Notes: generated from the letters alone by a model not told the origin. A stretch of 64,000 nucleotides of DNA from Bradyrhizobium diazoefficiens (GCF_016616425.1 NZ_CP067101.1:6324001-6388000); one strand, 5' to 3'. Counted from the stretch's first letter, positions 1 through 8,200 are shown. Program-made: numbers and translations.

Positions 1-842
1 GCAAGCATGGATGCAGGTGTGATAGGTAAGTCTCGTGACGAGCCGCGCGATTGTTGAACCGATGGCGATGAACCGTTAGCTGACGGGTTGCCGTTTCGTC
101 CAACAAACATAGGTGCTGCTCGCCAATCGACGATCTGTCTGGTGATCGCGCTAACGTGCTCGCGCCGATCAAAGCCAAGCAAAGCTGCAAGCCGTCTGAC
201 ATAGGCCAGCGTTTCCTCCGGAAGTGGTCGACCAGCCGCCAGATGCTCCTCATATCGCTTCGGACCTGCGTTGTAGGCTGCAAGAAAGCCTTCCGTGCCG
301 AAGCGATCGAGCATCTCGCGAAGATACGCCGTGCCAGCCACGATGTTGTCGTGGGGGTCAAACGGGTCGATGCCCAGACCGTAGCGCGTGCTCAGTTCGA
401 CCCAGGTACGCGGCATGATCTGCATCAGTCCGAGCGCTCCGCGCGTCGATACAGCATGCACCTTTCCGCCGCTCTCGAGCTCGATTGTCTTCAGGATCCA
501 ATGCTCCGGAACCCCAAACCGACGCGACGCTTCGGTGACGACGCCTGCGTGTGGACTGACAGCAACGACACCCGGCAGGAGCGCAGCTTGTCCGCGCGAT
601 GCAGGCTCCGCTTTTCCGGTCAACGGCAATCCGAGCGTCAGTAGGCCGCCGAGACCGCAGGTCAGGATGACAGACAGCAACCTACGTGTGATCGCTAAGG
701 AAAACGCACATCCACCCCGGCCTGGCGGCAGGCGAGGCCAGCAGGTCTGCGTGCTGACCTTTGGGAACGTGGCCGGAACGAGAGATTGGTATTGCAGGCG
801 GGCGGATAACGGGATGGCGGGCCAATTGACAAAGCTGGCCAT
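1..842 (-). CDS. Lytic transglycosylase of a conjugation operon, C-terminus off the window
   Basis: The reading frame is open from an ATG at 842 to the window edge, giving about 280 residues. A hydrophobic segment (about residues 54-72) suggests export or membrane anchoring. It is followed by an SLT lysozyme-like domain: ELESGG, with probable catalytic Glu123, then GALGLMQIMPRTW, YLREML and AAYNAGP. These are the classic soluble lytic transglycosylase motifs. Such enzymes cut peptidoglycan glycan strands to make room for the type IV transfer apparatus. GGAGGAG lies just upstream of the ATG, and the traF stop is only 2 nt away, so the two genes are probably translationally coupled. The C-terminal extension beyond the SLT domain looks low in complexity and runs off the edge. 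Confidence 0.88.
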   Translation of the reverse strand, partial: MASFVNWPAIPLSARLQYQSLVPATFPKVSTQTCWPRLPPGRGGCAFSLAITRRLLSVILTCGLGGLLTLGLPLTGKAEPASRGQAALLPGVVAVSPHAGVVTEASRRFGVPEHWILKTIELESGGKVHAVSTRGALGLMQIMPRTWVELSTRYGLGIDPFDPHDNIVAGTAYLREMLDRFGTEGFLAAYNAGPKRYEEHLAAGRPLPEETLAYVRRLAALLGFDRREHVSAITRQIVDWRAAPMFVGRNGNPSANGSSPSVQQSRGSSRDLPITPASML

Positions 843-844
843 GT

Positions 845-1351
845 TCACTCCTCCCTGGTCCACACCGGCAGCGCCTGCCCAATGACCGCGGACCGCGCGA
901 TCGGCCCGAAATAGCGGCCATCGAGCGAATCGGCCGACTGCCAGTTCATGAGAAAGATTTCGCCTGGCGCAATGACAAGGCAGCCTTGCCAGGCTGGTAG
1001 CGGGCGGCCGCGGCCGTCGCGTTCACGCGCCTTGCCCATCTCGATGTTGTCGACAGAAATCGAGAGCCCACTCCTGCAGACAGTTTGCCCCGGGAGCGCC
1101 AGCACGCGCTTGAGCATCGGCACGCCGCTCGGCAAATAACCGTTGAAATCGAGAAAGCTCGCCAGCGGCTCGGGCGGGCGAACGGCCACAAGTTCAGTGA
1201 TCCGCAATGGCCCGGCCTGTCGCAGACGATAGAGCCCGATCGGAACGCTTTCGGATGCGTTCCAGATGTAGGATGGTGTGATTTTTTCGCCCGATGACAG
1301 GGCGAGAGCGGTGGCCCCAAGCATCGAGATCATGATCGTGAACCGTGTCAT
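845..1351 (-). CDS. traF: TraF-type conjugative signal peptidase (S26 family)
   Basis: A 168-residue protein with an N-terminal hydrophobic segment (about residues 5-20). The S26 motif NASESVPIGLYR carries the probable nucleophile Ser35, and MLKRVLALPG carries the probable general base Lys81. The length and motifs match TraF peptidases of rhizobial ICEs and Ti/RP4-type transfer systems, which mature or cyclise the conjugative pilin at the inner membrane. The start overlaps the DUF2840 stop, and the stop lies 2 nt before the transglycosylase ATG, so the three genes form one operon. Confidence 0.93.
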   Translation of the reverse strand: MTRFTIMISMLGATALALSSGEKITPSYIWNASESVPIGLYRLRQAGPLRITELVAVRPPEPLASFLDFNGYLPSGVPMLKRVLALPGQTVCRSGLSISVDNIEMGKARERDGRGRPLPAWQGCLVIAPGEIFLMNWQSADSLDGRYFGPIARSAVIGQALPVWTREE

Positions 1352-1815
1352 CAGAACGAAATCCTTCGCCGATTGAGCCAGGCCTGGTGGCGCGCGCGGG
1401 TGTATGTCCGTGGGACTTCGTTGACAGACAGGCGGTTGTGAACGTGGTGCCAGTATTCTGGGGCAGCGTCGGCGGGATCGATGCCGAGGCCCTCCACGGC
1501 GTCGATCGATTGCAGCACGCGCTCGACCTTGGGCCAGCCGGAGAGTCGCAGAAGGCTTTCGCCGCCGGGACTGATCCAGGGAACGGTCGAGTATCGTTGT
1601 CCTGGTGCGACGGCACGCAGAATGTCGATGCGAGACAGCACCGCCCCGAAGTCATTCGACGTCCAACGCACGAATGCGAAGACGCTGCCTGGCGCGAACG
1701 AAAGGACGCGCCGGTGAGCATCGACGATCTTCTCCGCGACGAACTTGCCGAACCGAATCCGGTTCTCGATGCGCTTCTCGAGCCACAGGAGCTCAACGTT
1801 CGTGAGATCGCTCAT
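1351..1815 (-). CDS. DUF2840 family protein
   Basis: I start this at MSDLTNVELLWLEKR (154 residues); an upstream in-frame extension to 1956 looks non-coding. It matches the DUF2840 family, a small soluble protein of unknown role found between parA and traF in rhizobial ICEs and related elements. Visible family landmarks are FGKFVAEKIVDAHRRV and FAFVRWTSNDFG near the N-terminus and PEYWHHVHNRLSVN near the C-terminus. Its stop overlaps the traF start. The gene normally upstream, parA, is missing here, so transcription into this operon may now start in sequence delivered by an insertion. Confidence 0.88.
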   Translation of the reverse strand: MSDLTNVELLWLEKRIENRIRFGKFVAEKIVDAHRRVLSFAPGSVFAFVRWTSNDFGAVLSRIDILRAVAPGQRYSTVPWISPGGESLLRLSGWPKVERVLQSIDAVEGLGIDPADAAPEYWHHVHNRLSVNEVPRTYTRARHQAWLNRRRISF

Positions 1816-2134
1816 CTGACGCCTCCGCTTGCCTAGGAGAGTTTGTAAAGGAGCCGATATGCTGCCGCCGGCCCACTGCAGGCACGGGTTTTGGGGGCGC
1901 GTCTGTACGGTGCGCTGAAGCGGACATGCAACGGCGTTGCCGAAGCCGTGCAGCAATTCCGATCACAGCAGCAGCCAACGGGCTCGGCTCCATTAGAGGG
2001 AATCCGACAGATTCCTGTCTAGCCGGGGTACTGACGAGCGCCCACTCGCCGGCTGAACTGCGGCGAAGATGCCTCGCAAGGATTCGCGAACGGAACGCGG
2101 AGCGCGTTCCGGCGGTCGGCAGTGGGGTCGAACG
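1816..2134. other. Gap without a gene; expected parA is absent
   Basis: Between DUF2840 and the IS110 relic I see no frame with ParA features: no deviant Walker A KGGxGKS and no ParA-like C-terminus on the minus strand. Several short ORFs cross it but show no recognisable protein. It is probably debris from the rearrangement that replaced parA. Confidence 0.5.
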
Positions 2135-3184
2135 ATGGACTTCTAACCAGGGCTCGCCGTGTCGCTGGAGGTGACGAACGTTTGCCCGGTCGACGGCGAC
2201 GGCAGGGTCGTTTGCGAAGCGAAGCTCGAGACCAATCCAGGCGCGATCGAGCTGTTTCTGGCGGAATGGGCAATCCTCCTCAAGCGCGTCGGACTGGAGG
2301 CGTTCTCGTATTCCGCCTCGCTGTTCACAGCGCTTGCCGAAAAGGGCCTCCCCGTGACCTGCATCGAGACCTGGTACGCCAAGGCGGCGCTGAACGCGTT
2401 GCTGAACAAGATCGACCGGAATGATGCAAAGGACATTGCGCAGATAATGCGCATCGGCTGGTTCCGTGCGGTTCACGTCGAATCGGCGGGCGCGCAAACG
2501 TTGCGGGCGCTGCTGGTCGGGCGCAAGGCGATGCTCGGCGAGGTGCTGGATATGGATAACATGATCTGCGTCCTGGTACGCCCGTTCTGTCTCAATGTCG
2601 GCGAGATCTCGGTCGGCCGCTTTGCCGCGCGGGTGCGTGAGATCATGGCCGGGAAGAGGGAATTGGGGGCCATTGTCACGCCATTGCTGGACGCCAGGAG
2701 CGCCATGCGGATGCAGCTGGCAAGATTGCACGGCTTCGCTCTGACGGCGGCGCGGGGCGACAGCGCCGTGCGGCGATTGATGACACTGCCCGATGCCGTC
2801 GCGCTGGTTGCGCTGACGCTCCATGCCATCATCGACGATTCCGCGCGGTTCAGGAAGTCGACCAATGTCGGCGCCCATTTCGGCTTGACGCCGCGGCGAT
2901 CCCAATCCGGACAGACCGACCGCATTGGCAGCATCTCCAAATGCGGCGACGAGCTGACACCGGCGATGCTGTACGAGGCGGCGATCGCGATTCTCACCCG
3001 CATTCCGAAGAACTTTAAGCTGCGGCTGTGGGGCCTGCGGCTGGCCAGGAAGAAGGGTTTGAAGCGCGCCGCAACCGCTGTCGCGCGCGCACTCGCCGTG
3101 CTGCTGCACAAGATCTGGATCGATGGCACCACCTTCCGGTTTGGCGCCGGCGGCAAGCGCGGCCGGGTCGCTGCGGCGATGTAA
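2135..3184 (+). pseudogene. IS110 family transposase, disabled at its N-terminus
   Basis: The frame from GTG 2159 encodes 341 residues with IS110 landmarks: CIETWYAKAALN, NKIDRNDAKDIAQIMR, and a C-terminal transposase_20 region (VGAHFGLTPRRSQSG, SISKCGD). The same frame runs upstream to an ATG at 2135, but the fourth codon is TAA (2144-2146) where a Tyr codon is usual. The conserved GLDVS motif reads GLAVS because codon 2156-2158 is GCC. That replaces the first Asp of the RuvC-like DEDD catalytic site. I infer the element cannot transpose. It occupies the place of parA between repA and DUF2840. Confidence 0.85.
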
Positions 3185-3701
3185 GGGCCTCCGCGACCCG
3201 GCCGCTTCCACATGCGCCTTCTCCTTCGGCCACGGCGGAGCGGCGTCTGTCGCGGGGACGGGCATTGGGGTGAGATCCAAGCTTTTCTTGCCGGCGGCTT
3301 CATGCCGACATTTGAAGCCATCGAGCAGGGCGCTGGTTAGCCTGACCGCCCATTGCTCAGATTCCGGCTTGTGGTGGCCATGGCGCCAACCACGGACGTT
3401 AGCGAGTTCTCCTCGACGAGCGAGTGGCTGCAAAAGGACGTGACGCGCACCAGGCGATGATATCGACGCCAGCGATCGCGCAAATTTGCGGGCGGTGGCG
3501 TTGGCGCGGGTGCATTGGAGGAAAGAATCGCATTGCGGAGAAGCTTTGCGCGTGAGAGAGTTGGCGCATGAGGCATCCTCGTTGCACGCGGGTCCGACTT
3601 GTTCACAACGCACTGCTTCACAACAAGAAGTTAGTGTCAGTACGTTAGGAAAGTTACGGCAGCAGCAAGCACTTGCGATGCAACGCTTTAACCGTGCTTT
3701 T
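3185..3701. other. Gap without a recognisable gene
   Basis: About 500 bp between the IS110 relic and the iteron repeats. Short ORFs exist on both strands but none resembles a known family. Probably the 3' flank of IS110 plus other insertion debris. Confidence 0.45.
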
Positions 3702-3765
3702 GGTCCCCGATAGCACGAGCATGCGGTCCCCGATGGCACGAGGATTCTGGTCCCCGATAGCACGA
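3702..3765. repeat. Three iteron-like direct repeats beside repA
   Basis: A 17-bp unit, GGTCCCCGATAGCACGA, occurs at 3702-3718, 3725-3741 (one change, A to G) and 3749-3765. The unit starts are 23 and 24 bp apart, about two helical turns. The array ends 6 bp from the end of repA. Spaced direct repeats next to a replication initiator are what iterons of an origin look like. I infer a candidate RepA-binding origin or copy-control site; only three copies are present and no AT-rich box is obvious. Confidence 0.6.
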
Positions 3766-3771
3766 CGCGAT

Positions 3772-4674
3772 TCACAGGTTATTCCCCGCCGGAGAGACGA
3801 GGCGGCGCTTGTTCGGTCGCGGGGTGAGCGACTCGACGTGAATCGGTGCGAAGTTCAATCGCTCTGCACCATTTGGATCATGCGTGATGAGAAGTTGATA
3901 CCCGGGTAAGGTTTGGCGATGGACGATCTGGCGCAGGTCGTAAGCAAAGTGTTTGAGCGGCGACAGGCTGCCCGACTTGGCATGCAAGTGCACGAGATCG
4001 AAGCTCCAACCGCCACCTTGACGGCCACCATGCTTGCGCACCAGACGATAGAGCCAGCGCTCCAGGCCGCCAGTCAAATCGAAATAGGTGCGGTCAATGG
4101 TCAGCACGAGCGCTTCATTGACGACTCCTGTATAGAACCAGTCGGGCAGTATCAGCTCCACTCCACGAGGATGGCCTTGGACATCTGCTGTCTCCTTCCA
4201 TTCGTTGATCCAGGAGAAGCGATGCGCGCGCCGCTCTGTCGGCTGGCGGATTGAGGTTAAGACTGTGGTCGATTGCAGCCGATCGAGTGCGGCCTTGAGG
4301 CGGTCGTAGTCGCGTACGCTGGTGCCGCGGCCGACGAAGGTCAGGATCTCGTAAGGCGTTGCAGCCATCAGCCGCGATGTCTTCAGGCCGGCGTCACGGG
4401 CTTCGACAATCTGCGACGCAGCCCAGATCAGAACGTCCGCATCCCAGATGGTCGCCATGCCATGTTCAGGCACGGCTTCGACCCGGATCGTGATGGTTCC
4501 TGCGCGGAAGTCGATCGGTACGATGCGTTTTGATTTCGCCAGCGAGAAGAAGGGGTACGCCATCAAGTCTTGCGCGTCGCGAGGTGCCAGATCGCCGGGA
4601 AGCGCGCGAAACAGATCGAGTCGGTCGCGCTCCGAACAACGCCGTCCGGCGGCAGGGAATTTCCCGTCCGGCAT
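3772..4674 (-). CDS. repA: Replication initiator protein RepA
   Basis: A 300-residue protein of the RepA/RPA family (PF10134) of plasmid and ICE replication initiators. Recognisable blocks are DLMAYPFFSLAKSKR, MATIWDADVLIWAASQI, ATPYEILTFVGR, YDRLKAALDRLQSTTV, RFSWINEWKE and TYFDLTGGLERWLYRLVRKH. It is expected to bind iterons and start replication of the excised circular element. The upstream HTH gene ends 2 nt before the ATG, so the two are probably co-translated. Iteron-like repeats lie directly downstream. The gene appears full length. Confidence 0.9.
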   Translation of the reverse strand: MPDGKFPAAGRRCSERDRLDLFRALPGDLAPRDAQDLMAYPFFSLAKSKRIVPIDFRAGTITIRVEAVPEHGMATIWDADVLIWAASQIVEARDAGLKTSRLMAATPYEILTFVGRGTSVRDYDRLKAALDRLQSTTVLTSIRQPTERRAHRFSWINEWKETADVQGHPRGVELILPDWFYTGVVNEALVLTIDRTYFDLTGGLERWLYRLVRKHGGRQGGGWSFDLVHLHAKSGSLSPLKHFAYDLRQIVHRQTLPGYQLLITHDPNGAERLNFAPIHVESLTPRPNKRRLVSPAGNNL

Positions 4675-4676
4675 GG

Positions 4677-4955
4677 TCAGCGGCGCTCCTTGCCTGCATA
4701 GGGAACGGGTACGTGCCGCTTGGCGGGCAACACCGTTCCCGTGCCGGGATCGGTGGTCGACGTCTTGGCCCCGCGGTCAACCCACGCTTTCAAATCCTCA
4801 ACCGCGTAGACGACACGGCCGCCCAGCTTGCGGTAGGTCGGTCCCGTGCCATAGGTGCGGTGTTTTTCGAGCGTGCGACCGGACAGGCCGAGAAAGCGCG
4901 CAGCTTCGGGCGTTCGCAAGTACCGCAGCGGCAAGCCGGCATTCGGATCGGGCAT
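4677..4955 (-). CDS. AlpA/excisionase-like helix-turn-helix protein
   Basis: A 92-residue protein with a MerR/AlpA-type winged helix: RYLRTPEAARFLGLSGRTLEKHR, then YRKLGGRVVYAVEDLKAWVD (about residues 11-60). Proteins of this type act as recombination directionality factors or regulators; the RdfS excisionase of Mesorhizobium ICEs has this general form. It is encoded directly upstream of repA with a 2-nt gap. Whether this copy controls excision or only repA expression cannot be told from sequence. Confidence 0.82.
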   Translation of the reverse strand: MPDPNAGLPLRYLRTPEAARFLGLSGRTLEKHRTYGTGPTYRKLGGRVVYAVEDLKAWVDRGAKTSTTDPGTGTVLPAKRHVPVPYAGKERR

Positions 4956-5037
4956 CTTCGGGCCTCCGTGATCGTCTGGAGCGCAACGGAGCTGGGTTGC
5001 GCGTCGGCGGTCATGATGGCGGAGTAGAAACGCCTAG

Positions 5038-5075
5038 GGGGATGCCGAAGATGCGCCGATGATTTTCGGCACCCC
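5038..5075 (-). terminator. Possible hairpin between DUF2285 and the HTH gene
   Basis: GGGGATGCCGAA and TTCGGCACCCC can pair with a one-base bulge around a loop of about 16 nt. No clear U-tract follows on the minus strand, so this may be an attenuator or chance. Confidence 0.3.
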
Positions 5076-5078
5076 ATC

Positions 5079-5609
5079 CTACTGCTTGCGGGATTTTGGA
5101 CGAAGCAATGCGCGATAGCCGCCGCGCACCAGCGCACGGCCAGCCTGCACCAGGCGGATGGTCCGGCTGCGAAGATCGTGAGTCTTCCAGACCTGTTCAA
5201 AGACGTGGTGTCTGCCGAACAGTACTTCGGCGATGAGGCGATAAGACGCGCCATCCATGTGCCCATCCAGCGCTCGCAACGCCAACGCCAGCCTTTCCCG
5301 CTGCTGTACCGAAAGCTCATGATAGGGAGGTCCCGGCGGGTGGCCGTTGATGGCACGCCACAGCCGATGCGAGGCATAAGTGCGGATTTCAAAGTCCGCA
5401 TCGAACGGCAGTTCGGCGGAATATAAAGCCCCTGAGTGCGGCGCCTGTTTCAGCCAAAGGTGATGTCGCGTGCCCTGAACACGCAAGACGGCGTGCCAAC
5501 CGTCCGACGCTCGCTTGATATCGGTTGGTGCAAGGTGAGCAAGGGGTAGCGGCGCGCCGATGACCTGAGAGGCAGGCGCGGTCCGGACGACTGGCACCAC
5601 GCTTGGCAA
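5079..5609 (-). CDS. DUF2285 domain protein (3' part of a probably frameshifted gene)
   Basis: The 176-residue frame ends with the DUF2285 signature: FEIRTYASHRLWRAINGHPPGPP, LALALRALDGHMDGASYRLIAEVLFG, then KTHDLRSRTIRLVQAG and GGYRALLRPKS. DUF2285 proteins are small putative DNA-binding regulators of ICEs. The only in-frame start is a TTG at 5609, and the frame stays open further upstream (AHDPQGSFFEQTIFWAPEAL) right up to the end of the DUF6499 frame. Removing one T from the TTT at about 5670 would join both frames, so this is likely the 3' part of one broken gene. Confidence 0.75.
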   Translation of the reverse strand: MPSVVPVVRTAPASQVIGAPLPLAHLAPTDIKRASDGWHAVLRVQGTRHHLWLKQAPHSGALYSAELPFDADFEIRTYASHRLWRAINGHPPGPPYHELSVQQRERLALALRALDGHMDGASYRLIAEVLFGRHHVFEQVWKTHDLRSRTIRLVQAGRALVRGGYRALLRPKSRKQ

Positions 5610-5658
5610 AGCCTCGGGTGCCCAGAAGATGGTTTGCTCGAAGAAGGACCCCTGGGGG

Positions 5659-5847
5659 TCATGCGCGAAAGCAGATCCCCCACCTCCTACGAAACTCGGC
5701 GCTCACGTCGCCGCGTTCGCGAGCTTTCCGATAAGCGATCTGGTACCTGGGGCTTCGCCTGAGCGATTCCCATGCAAAATCCACCCTCTCGCCGGACTCG
5801 AACGCACGCTGATAGGGCTCCGGTGAGCGCCAGTCGAACTCCGACAT
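5659..5847 (-). CDS. DUF6499 N-terminal domain (5' part of the same probably frameshifted gene)
   Basis: A 62-residue frame from ATG 5847: MSEFDWRSPEPYQRAF, VDFAWESLRRSPRYQIAYRKARER and AEFRRRWGICFRA. This is the DUF6499 or transcriptional-regulator domain that in related ICE proteins precedes DUF2285 in a single polypeptide. An alternative TTG start at 5862 adds five residues. The frame stops at TGA 5659-5661, where the DUF2285 frame continues in a different phase. I infer a 1-nt insertion; if both pieces are made separately, function may be lost or split. Confidence 0.72.
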   Translation of the reverse strand: MSEFDWRSPEPYQRAFESGERVDFAWESLRRSPRYQIAYRKARERGDVSAEFRRRWGICFRA

Positions 5848-6002
5848 GCAACTGATCCCCAAAGAAATTGCGGCGCAATTCCTATGAAGCCACGGGTTGT
5901 GACGGAAGTCGGCAATTTCGCATCGCGTGATGCGCAGGAAAGATCACCGTGAAGGCGGGGAAAGGCTATTCTCGATCCCAGCATCGAGAAGGCAAATTCA
6001 TG

Positions 6003-6281
6003 CTATTTGGCGGCCCCACCGCGAAGCAAGTGGCGGTATCCCTGATCAGCCATCCAATTTGCTCGCACCAAATGCGTATCGAATGCATTACGGGCGCGCA
6101 TCGGTTCGCGATCCGGATCGATACGCAACACGATTCGAGCGACTTCCTTCCAATCGGCGCCCTCGGCCGCGGCATCAAGAAGGCGCCAGTACGTTACCAG
6201 ATGTTGCTCATCGTAAGTCGTAAGCACTGGATCATCTGGAGCCGAATCGGCGACCTCAGGAGCGACTGGCGGCGTCTGCAT
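6003..6281 (-). CDS. Small DUF2285-like ICE protein
   Basis: A 92-residue protein from ATG 6281, with GGTAGGA upstream; a TTG at 6293 is less likely. Motifs: YDEQHLVTYWRLLDAAAEGADW, KEVARIVLRIDPDREP, and C-terminal ANWMADQGYRHLLRGGAAK, which echoes the DUF2285 ending. Small proteins of this type are conserved in rhizobial ICEs upstream of the DUF2285/HTH/repA genes and are probably regulatory. The exact role is unknown. Confidence 0.78.
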   Translation of the reverse strand: MQTPPVAPEVADSAPDDPVLTTYDEQHLVTYWRLLDAAAEGADWKEVARIVLRIDPDREPMRARNAFDTHLVRANWMADQGYRHLLRGGAAK

Positions 6282-6602
6282 GGTTCCTACCAACTTCGTC
6301 GCTGATATAAATCAGTTCTCGCGAGCGCACGGGCGTCGCAATATTGCATCCCACCGATTCGATTCCCTGGGGTCCAGCCAGGTCGCGCGTCAGCAGAACT
6401 GTGCCCAGCAGTGACAAGCGAATGCATCATCGGAAGGTGCTCATCTTAGGTCCTCGGGACCGACTCATTCCGCGTGACACCCACTACGTCTGAATCCGCA
6501 CGCTCGCGCGCGGCTTCGTGAAGGTGCTTGGCAGGAAAAGTTATCGTAATAGTTCGGTTATAGCCAGTGGTTTGATGGCCTGCCAAATGGCTGCTTTAGC
6601 GC
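6282..6602. other. Divergent promoter region
   Basis: About 320 bp between two divergent regulatory genes. It must carry promoters for both, but I cannot assign -35/-10 elements confidently. GTTAT occurs twice at about 6540-6565 just upstream of the XRE gene, a weak candidate for an operator. Confidence 0.4.
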
Positions 6603-6884
6603 ATGAGAGCTCGTGCGCTTGTGGCCTGGAATCTTCGTCGAATTCGCGTGGACCATGGCGTTCCCCAAGAGCAACTGGCCTACGATGCCGAGATCGACCG
6701 CTCATATATGAGCGGACTTGAAAGGCAATCCGAGAACCCGACGATCGATCTTCTCGATCGGCTCGCCGCAACGCTGGGTGTTCATTTATCTGAATTCTTT
6801 GTTCAGCCACCAAGGGGAGCGGCGCCACCCAAGACTTTGCCTAAAGGTCGTAAGCCCGCGAGTCCTCGTTCCAAGAAGAAGTAG
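6603..6884 (+). CDS. XRE-family transcriptional regulator
   Basis: A 93-residue HTH_XRE protein. The fold covers about residues 8-62: LVAWNLRRIRVDHGVPQEQL, DRSYMSGLERQSENPTIDLL and DRLAATLGVHLSEFF. The tail is basic and proline-rich (KGRKPASPRSKKK). It converges on DUF736 across a strong terminator. The same XRE-terminator-DUF736 layout recurs twice in the window, with the XRE gene reduced to remnants, so this is the only intact copy. It probably represses its own or neighbouring ICE promoters. Confidence 0.9.
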   Translation: MRARALVAWNLRRIRVDHGVPQEQLAYDAEIDRSYMSGLERQSENPTIDLLDRLAATLGVHLSEFFVQPPRGAAPPKTLPKGRKPASPRSKKK

Positions 6885-7004
6885 GACTGCTGGCGTAAAT
6901 CGCGTTTTGTGGGATCGGCAGCGGTACCTACGCGCTCCAAGGGCGCGAGGCATAGACGCCGATGCAGCGACAGCACAATCGCTTGGCTTTTCACGGAAAA
7001 TAAA

Positions 7005-7035
7005 CCCCGCCCGAGCAGCTCGGGCGGGGCTTTTT
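7005..7035. terminator. Strong intrinsic terminator, probably bidirectional
   Basis: Perfect 11-bp GC-rich stem (7005-7015 with 7019-7029), 3-nt loop, then TTTTT at 7031-7035. It sits between the convergent XRE and DUF736 genes. The same hairpin recurs at 51616 and, with a different loop end, at 12345. Confidence 0.85.
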
Positions 7036-7041
7036 GGCGCC

Positions 7042-7362
7042 TCAGTCGCCGTTCTTACGCGGCCGCGACCAGATCAGGCTGAAGCCGTCGCCTTCCTCGT
7101 CGCCGAACAGGTTGGCGTAGATCGGTGCGTTGAACGAGGGGTCGTCGAGCTTGAGCGAGAGATAGTCGCGGCCCTCCTCGGAGCGCTTCGACCAGGCGGC
7201 CCCGATTTCGGCCCGGCCGACGAAGACGCGGTGGCTCGGGGCGTTCTCGTTGGTGCGGTTGGCCTCGGGCACGATGCGGACGCCCTTGGTCTGGAGGCTG
7301 AGGGTGACGATCTCGCCCTGGAAGTCGCTGCCGACCTTCTTGAAAGAACCGATGGTAGCCAT
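7042..7362 (-). CDS. DUF736 family protein, copy 1
   Basis: A 106-residue protein from ATG 7362, preceded by AAGGAGAAG. It matches DUF736 in full: MATIGSFKKVGSDFQGEIVTL, then GRAEIGAAWSKRS, DYLSLKLDDPSF and ANLFGDEEGDGFSLIWSRP. DUF736 is a compact family common on alphaproteobacterial plasmids and ICEs; its function is not established. Its long 5' leader folds into a large hairpin (7472-7545). Copies 2 and 3 differ at only a few residues; this copy reads GDEEGD where the others read DEDGD. Confidence 0.92.
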   Translation of the reverse strand: MATIGSFKKVGSDFQGEIVTLSLQTKGVRIVPEANRTNENAPSHRVFVGRAEIGAAWSKRSEEGRDYLSLKLDDPSFNAPIYANLFGDEEGDGFSLIWSRPRKNGD

Positions 7363-7471
7363 GTTACTTCTCCTTTGCTGTTTCGAGCCGCGACCACCGC
7401 GCCTCGATGGCGATCTACAGGCCGAAGACGATCGACGACGCACCCGCCCGCGGGCCGCAGCGCAGCGGAGG

Positions 7472-7545
7472 ACGCCAGCGGGGCGACTTTCTTGCCGCGC
7501 GAGGAATGGGCGTAGCCCAGGGGAAGAAAGTCGCCCCGCTGGCGT
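7472..7545 (-). promoter_or_regulatory. Long nested hairpin in the DUF736 leader
   Basis: Arms 7472-7493 and 7524-7545 are a perfect 22-nt inverted repeat (core AGCGGGGCGACTTTCTT). The 30-nt loop contains a smaller hairpin, GGGC-GTA-GCCC (7508-7518). It lies about 110 nt upstream of the DUF736 ATG. The same structure is intact at 52084-52157 and damaged at about 12814-12887. A two-tier hairpin with different arm sequence precedes the DUF2493 gene. Confidence 0.65.
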
Positions 7546-7740
7546 TGCGTTCAGGCGATCGAGGCGCAGCCGCTCTTCGGCCAGATCGAGCCATCACAAG
7601 GCCCGGTGGTCCGTGCGCTGAACAGCATCTCCGGAAGAAGGTGTGGCGCCGCTCGGCTGGGCTGCACAAGAGGTCGCTGCGTTCAGGCGGAGAGAAGGAA
7701 GCAAAAGCGGAGAAAGGGCGATCGCGTTTGCCGTGAACGC

Positions 7741-8200
7741 GCCCCTCGAATAACTCGTCCGGTCGGCGAAGCGGAGAAATCGAACGATCGAGGATCGTGA
7801 CCTCGGCACCCGGTCCCACCGCCGTCCGTGCGGCATGTGCACCAATAAGCCCACCTCCGATCACAACGATACGGACCGGCTGCACACCGGGCACGCCGCC
7901 GATAGCCCCGCCCACCTGAGTAGCGCCTCAGCGACGCACCCGCTGCTTCGATCACAAGCCTGCCCGCAACCTCGCTCATTGGCGCAAACAGCAGAAGCCT
8001 GCCAGCCGGACCAGTCACGGTCTCATAGGGAATGGCGGCACATCCGGATTTTATGAGGCCCTTAGCCTGCTCCGGGTCCGGCGTCAGATGCGGATATGTG
8101 AAGAGGACCTAGTTCTCCCGCAGCTGGGTCCATTCCGAAGGCTGGGGCTCCTTGACCTTTACGATCATCTCGCTCGATGGGAATACATCATGAGCCAACC
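7741..8200 (-). pseudogene. ald: Alanine dehydrogenase remnant
   Basis: Reading the minus strand from about 8170 gives EMIVKVKEPQPSEWTQLREN, a stop, VLFTYPHLTPDPEQAKGL, YETVTGPAGRLLLFAPMSEV and AGRLVIEAAGASLRRYSGG. After a frame change it continues GGAIGGVPGVQPVRIVVIGG and GLIGAHAARTAVGPGAEVTI, the NAD-binding GxGxxG region. This order is diagnostic of alanine dehydrogenase. At least one nonsense codon and one frameshift are present and both ends are missing, so it is dead. Confidence 0.8.

Larger units (their letters stand above)
7005..7736. repeat. Direct repeat copy A (terminator-DUF736-leader), pairs with 51617-52348
   Basis: This segment of about 732 bp is nearly identical and in the same orientation as 51617-52348 (constant offset 44,612 bp). 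Only a few single-base differences were seen. A shorter, more diverged copy lies at about 12345-12990. The two near-identical copies bracket the accessory block. Confidence 0.85.

Noticed and set aside
1793..3775. 660-codon minus-strand ORF
   Set aside because: It runs antisense to the IS110 transposase and its translation has no domain features; it is a shadow of high-GC coding sequence.
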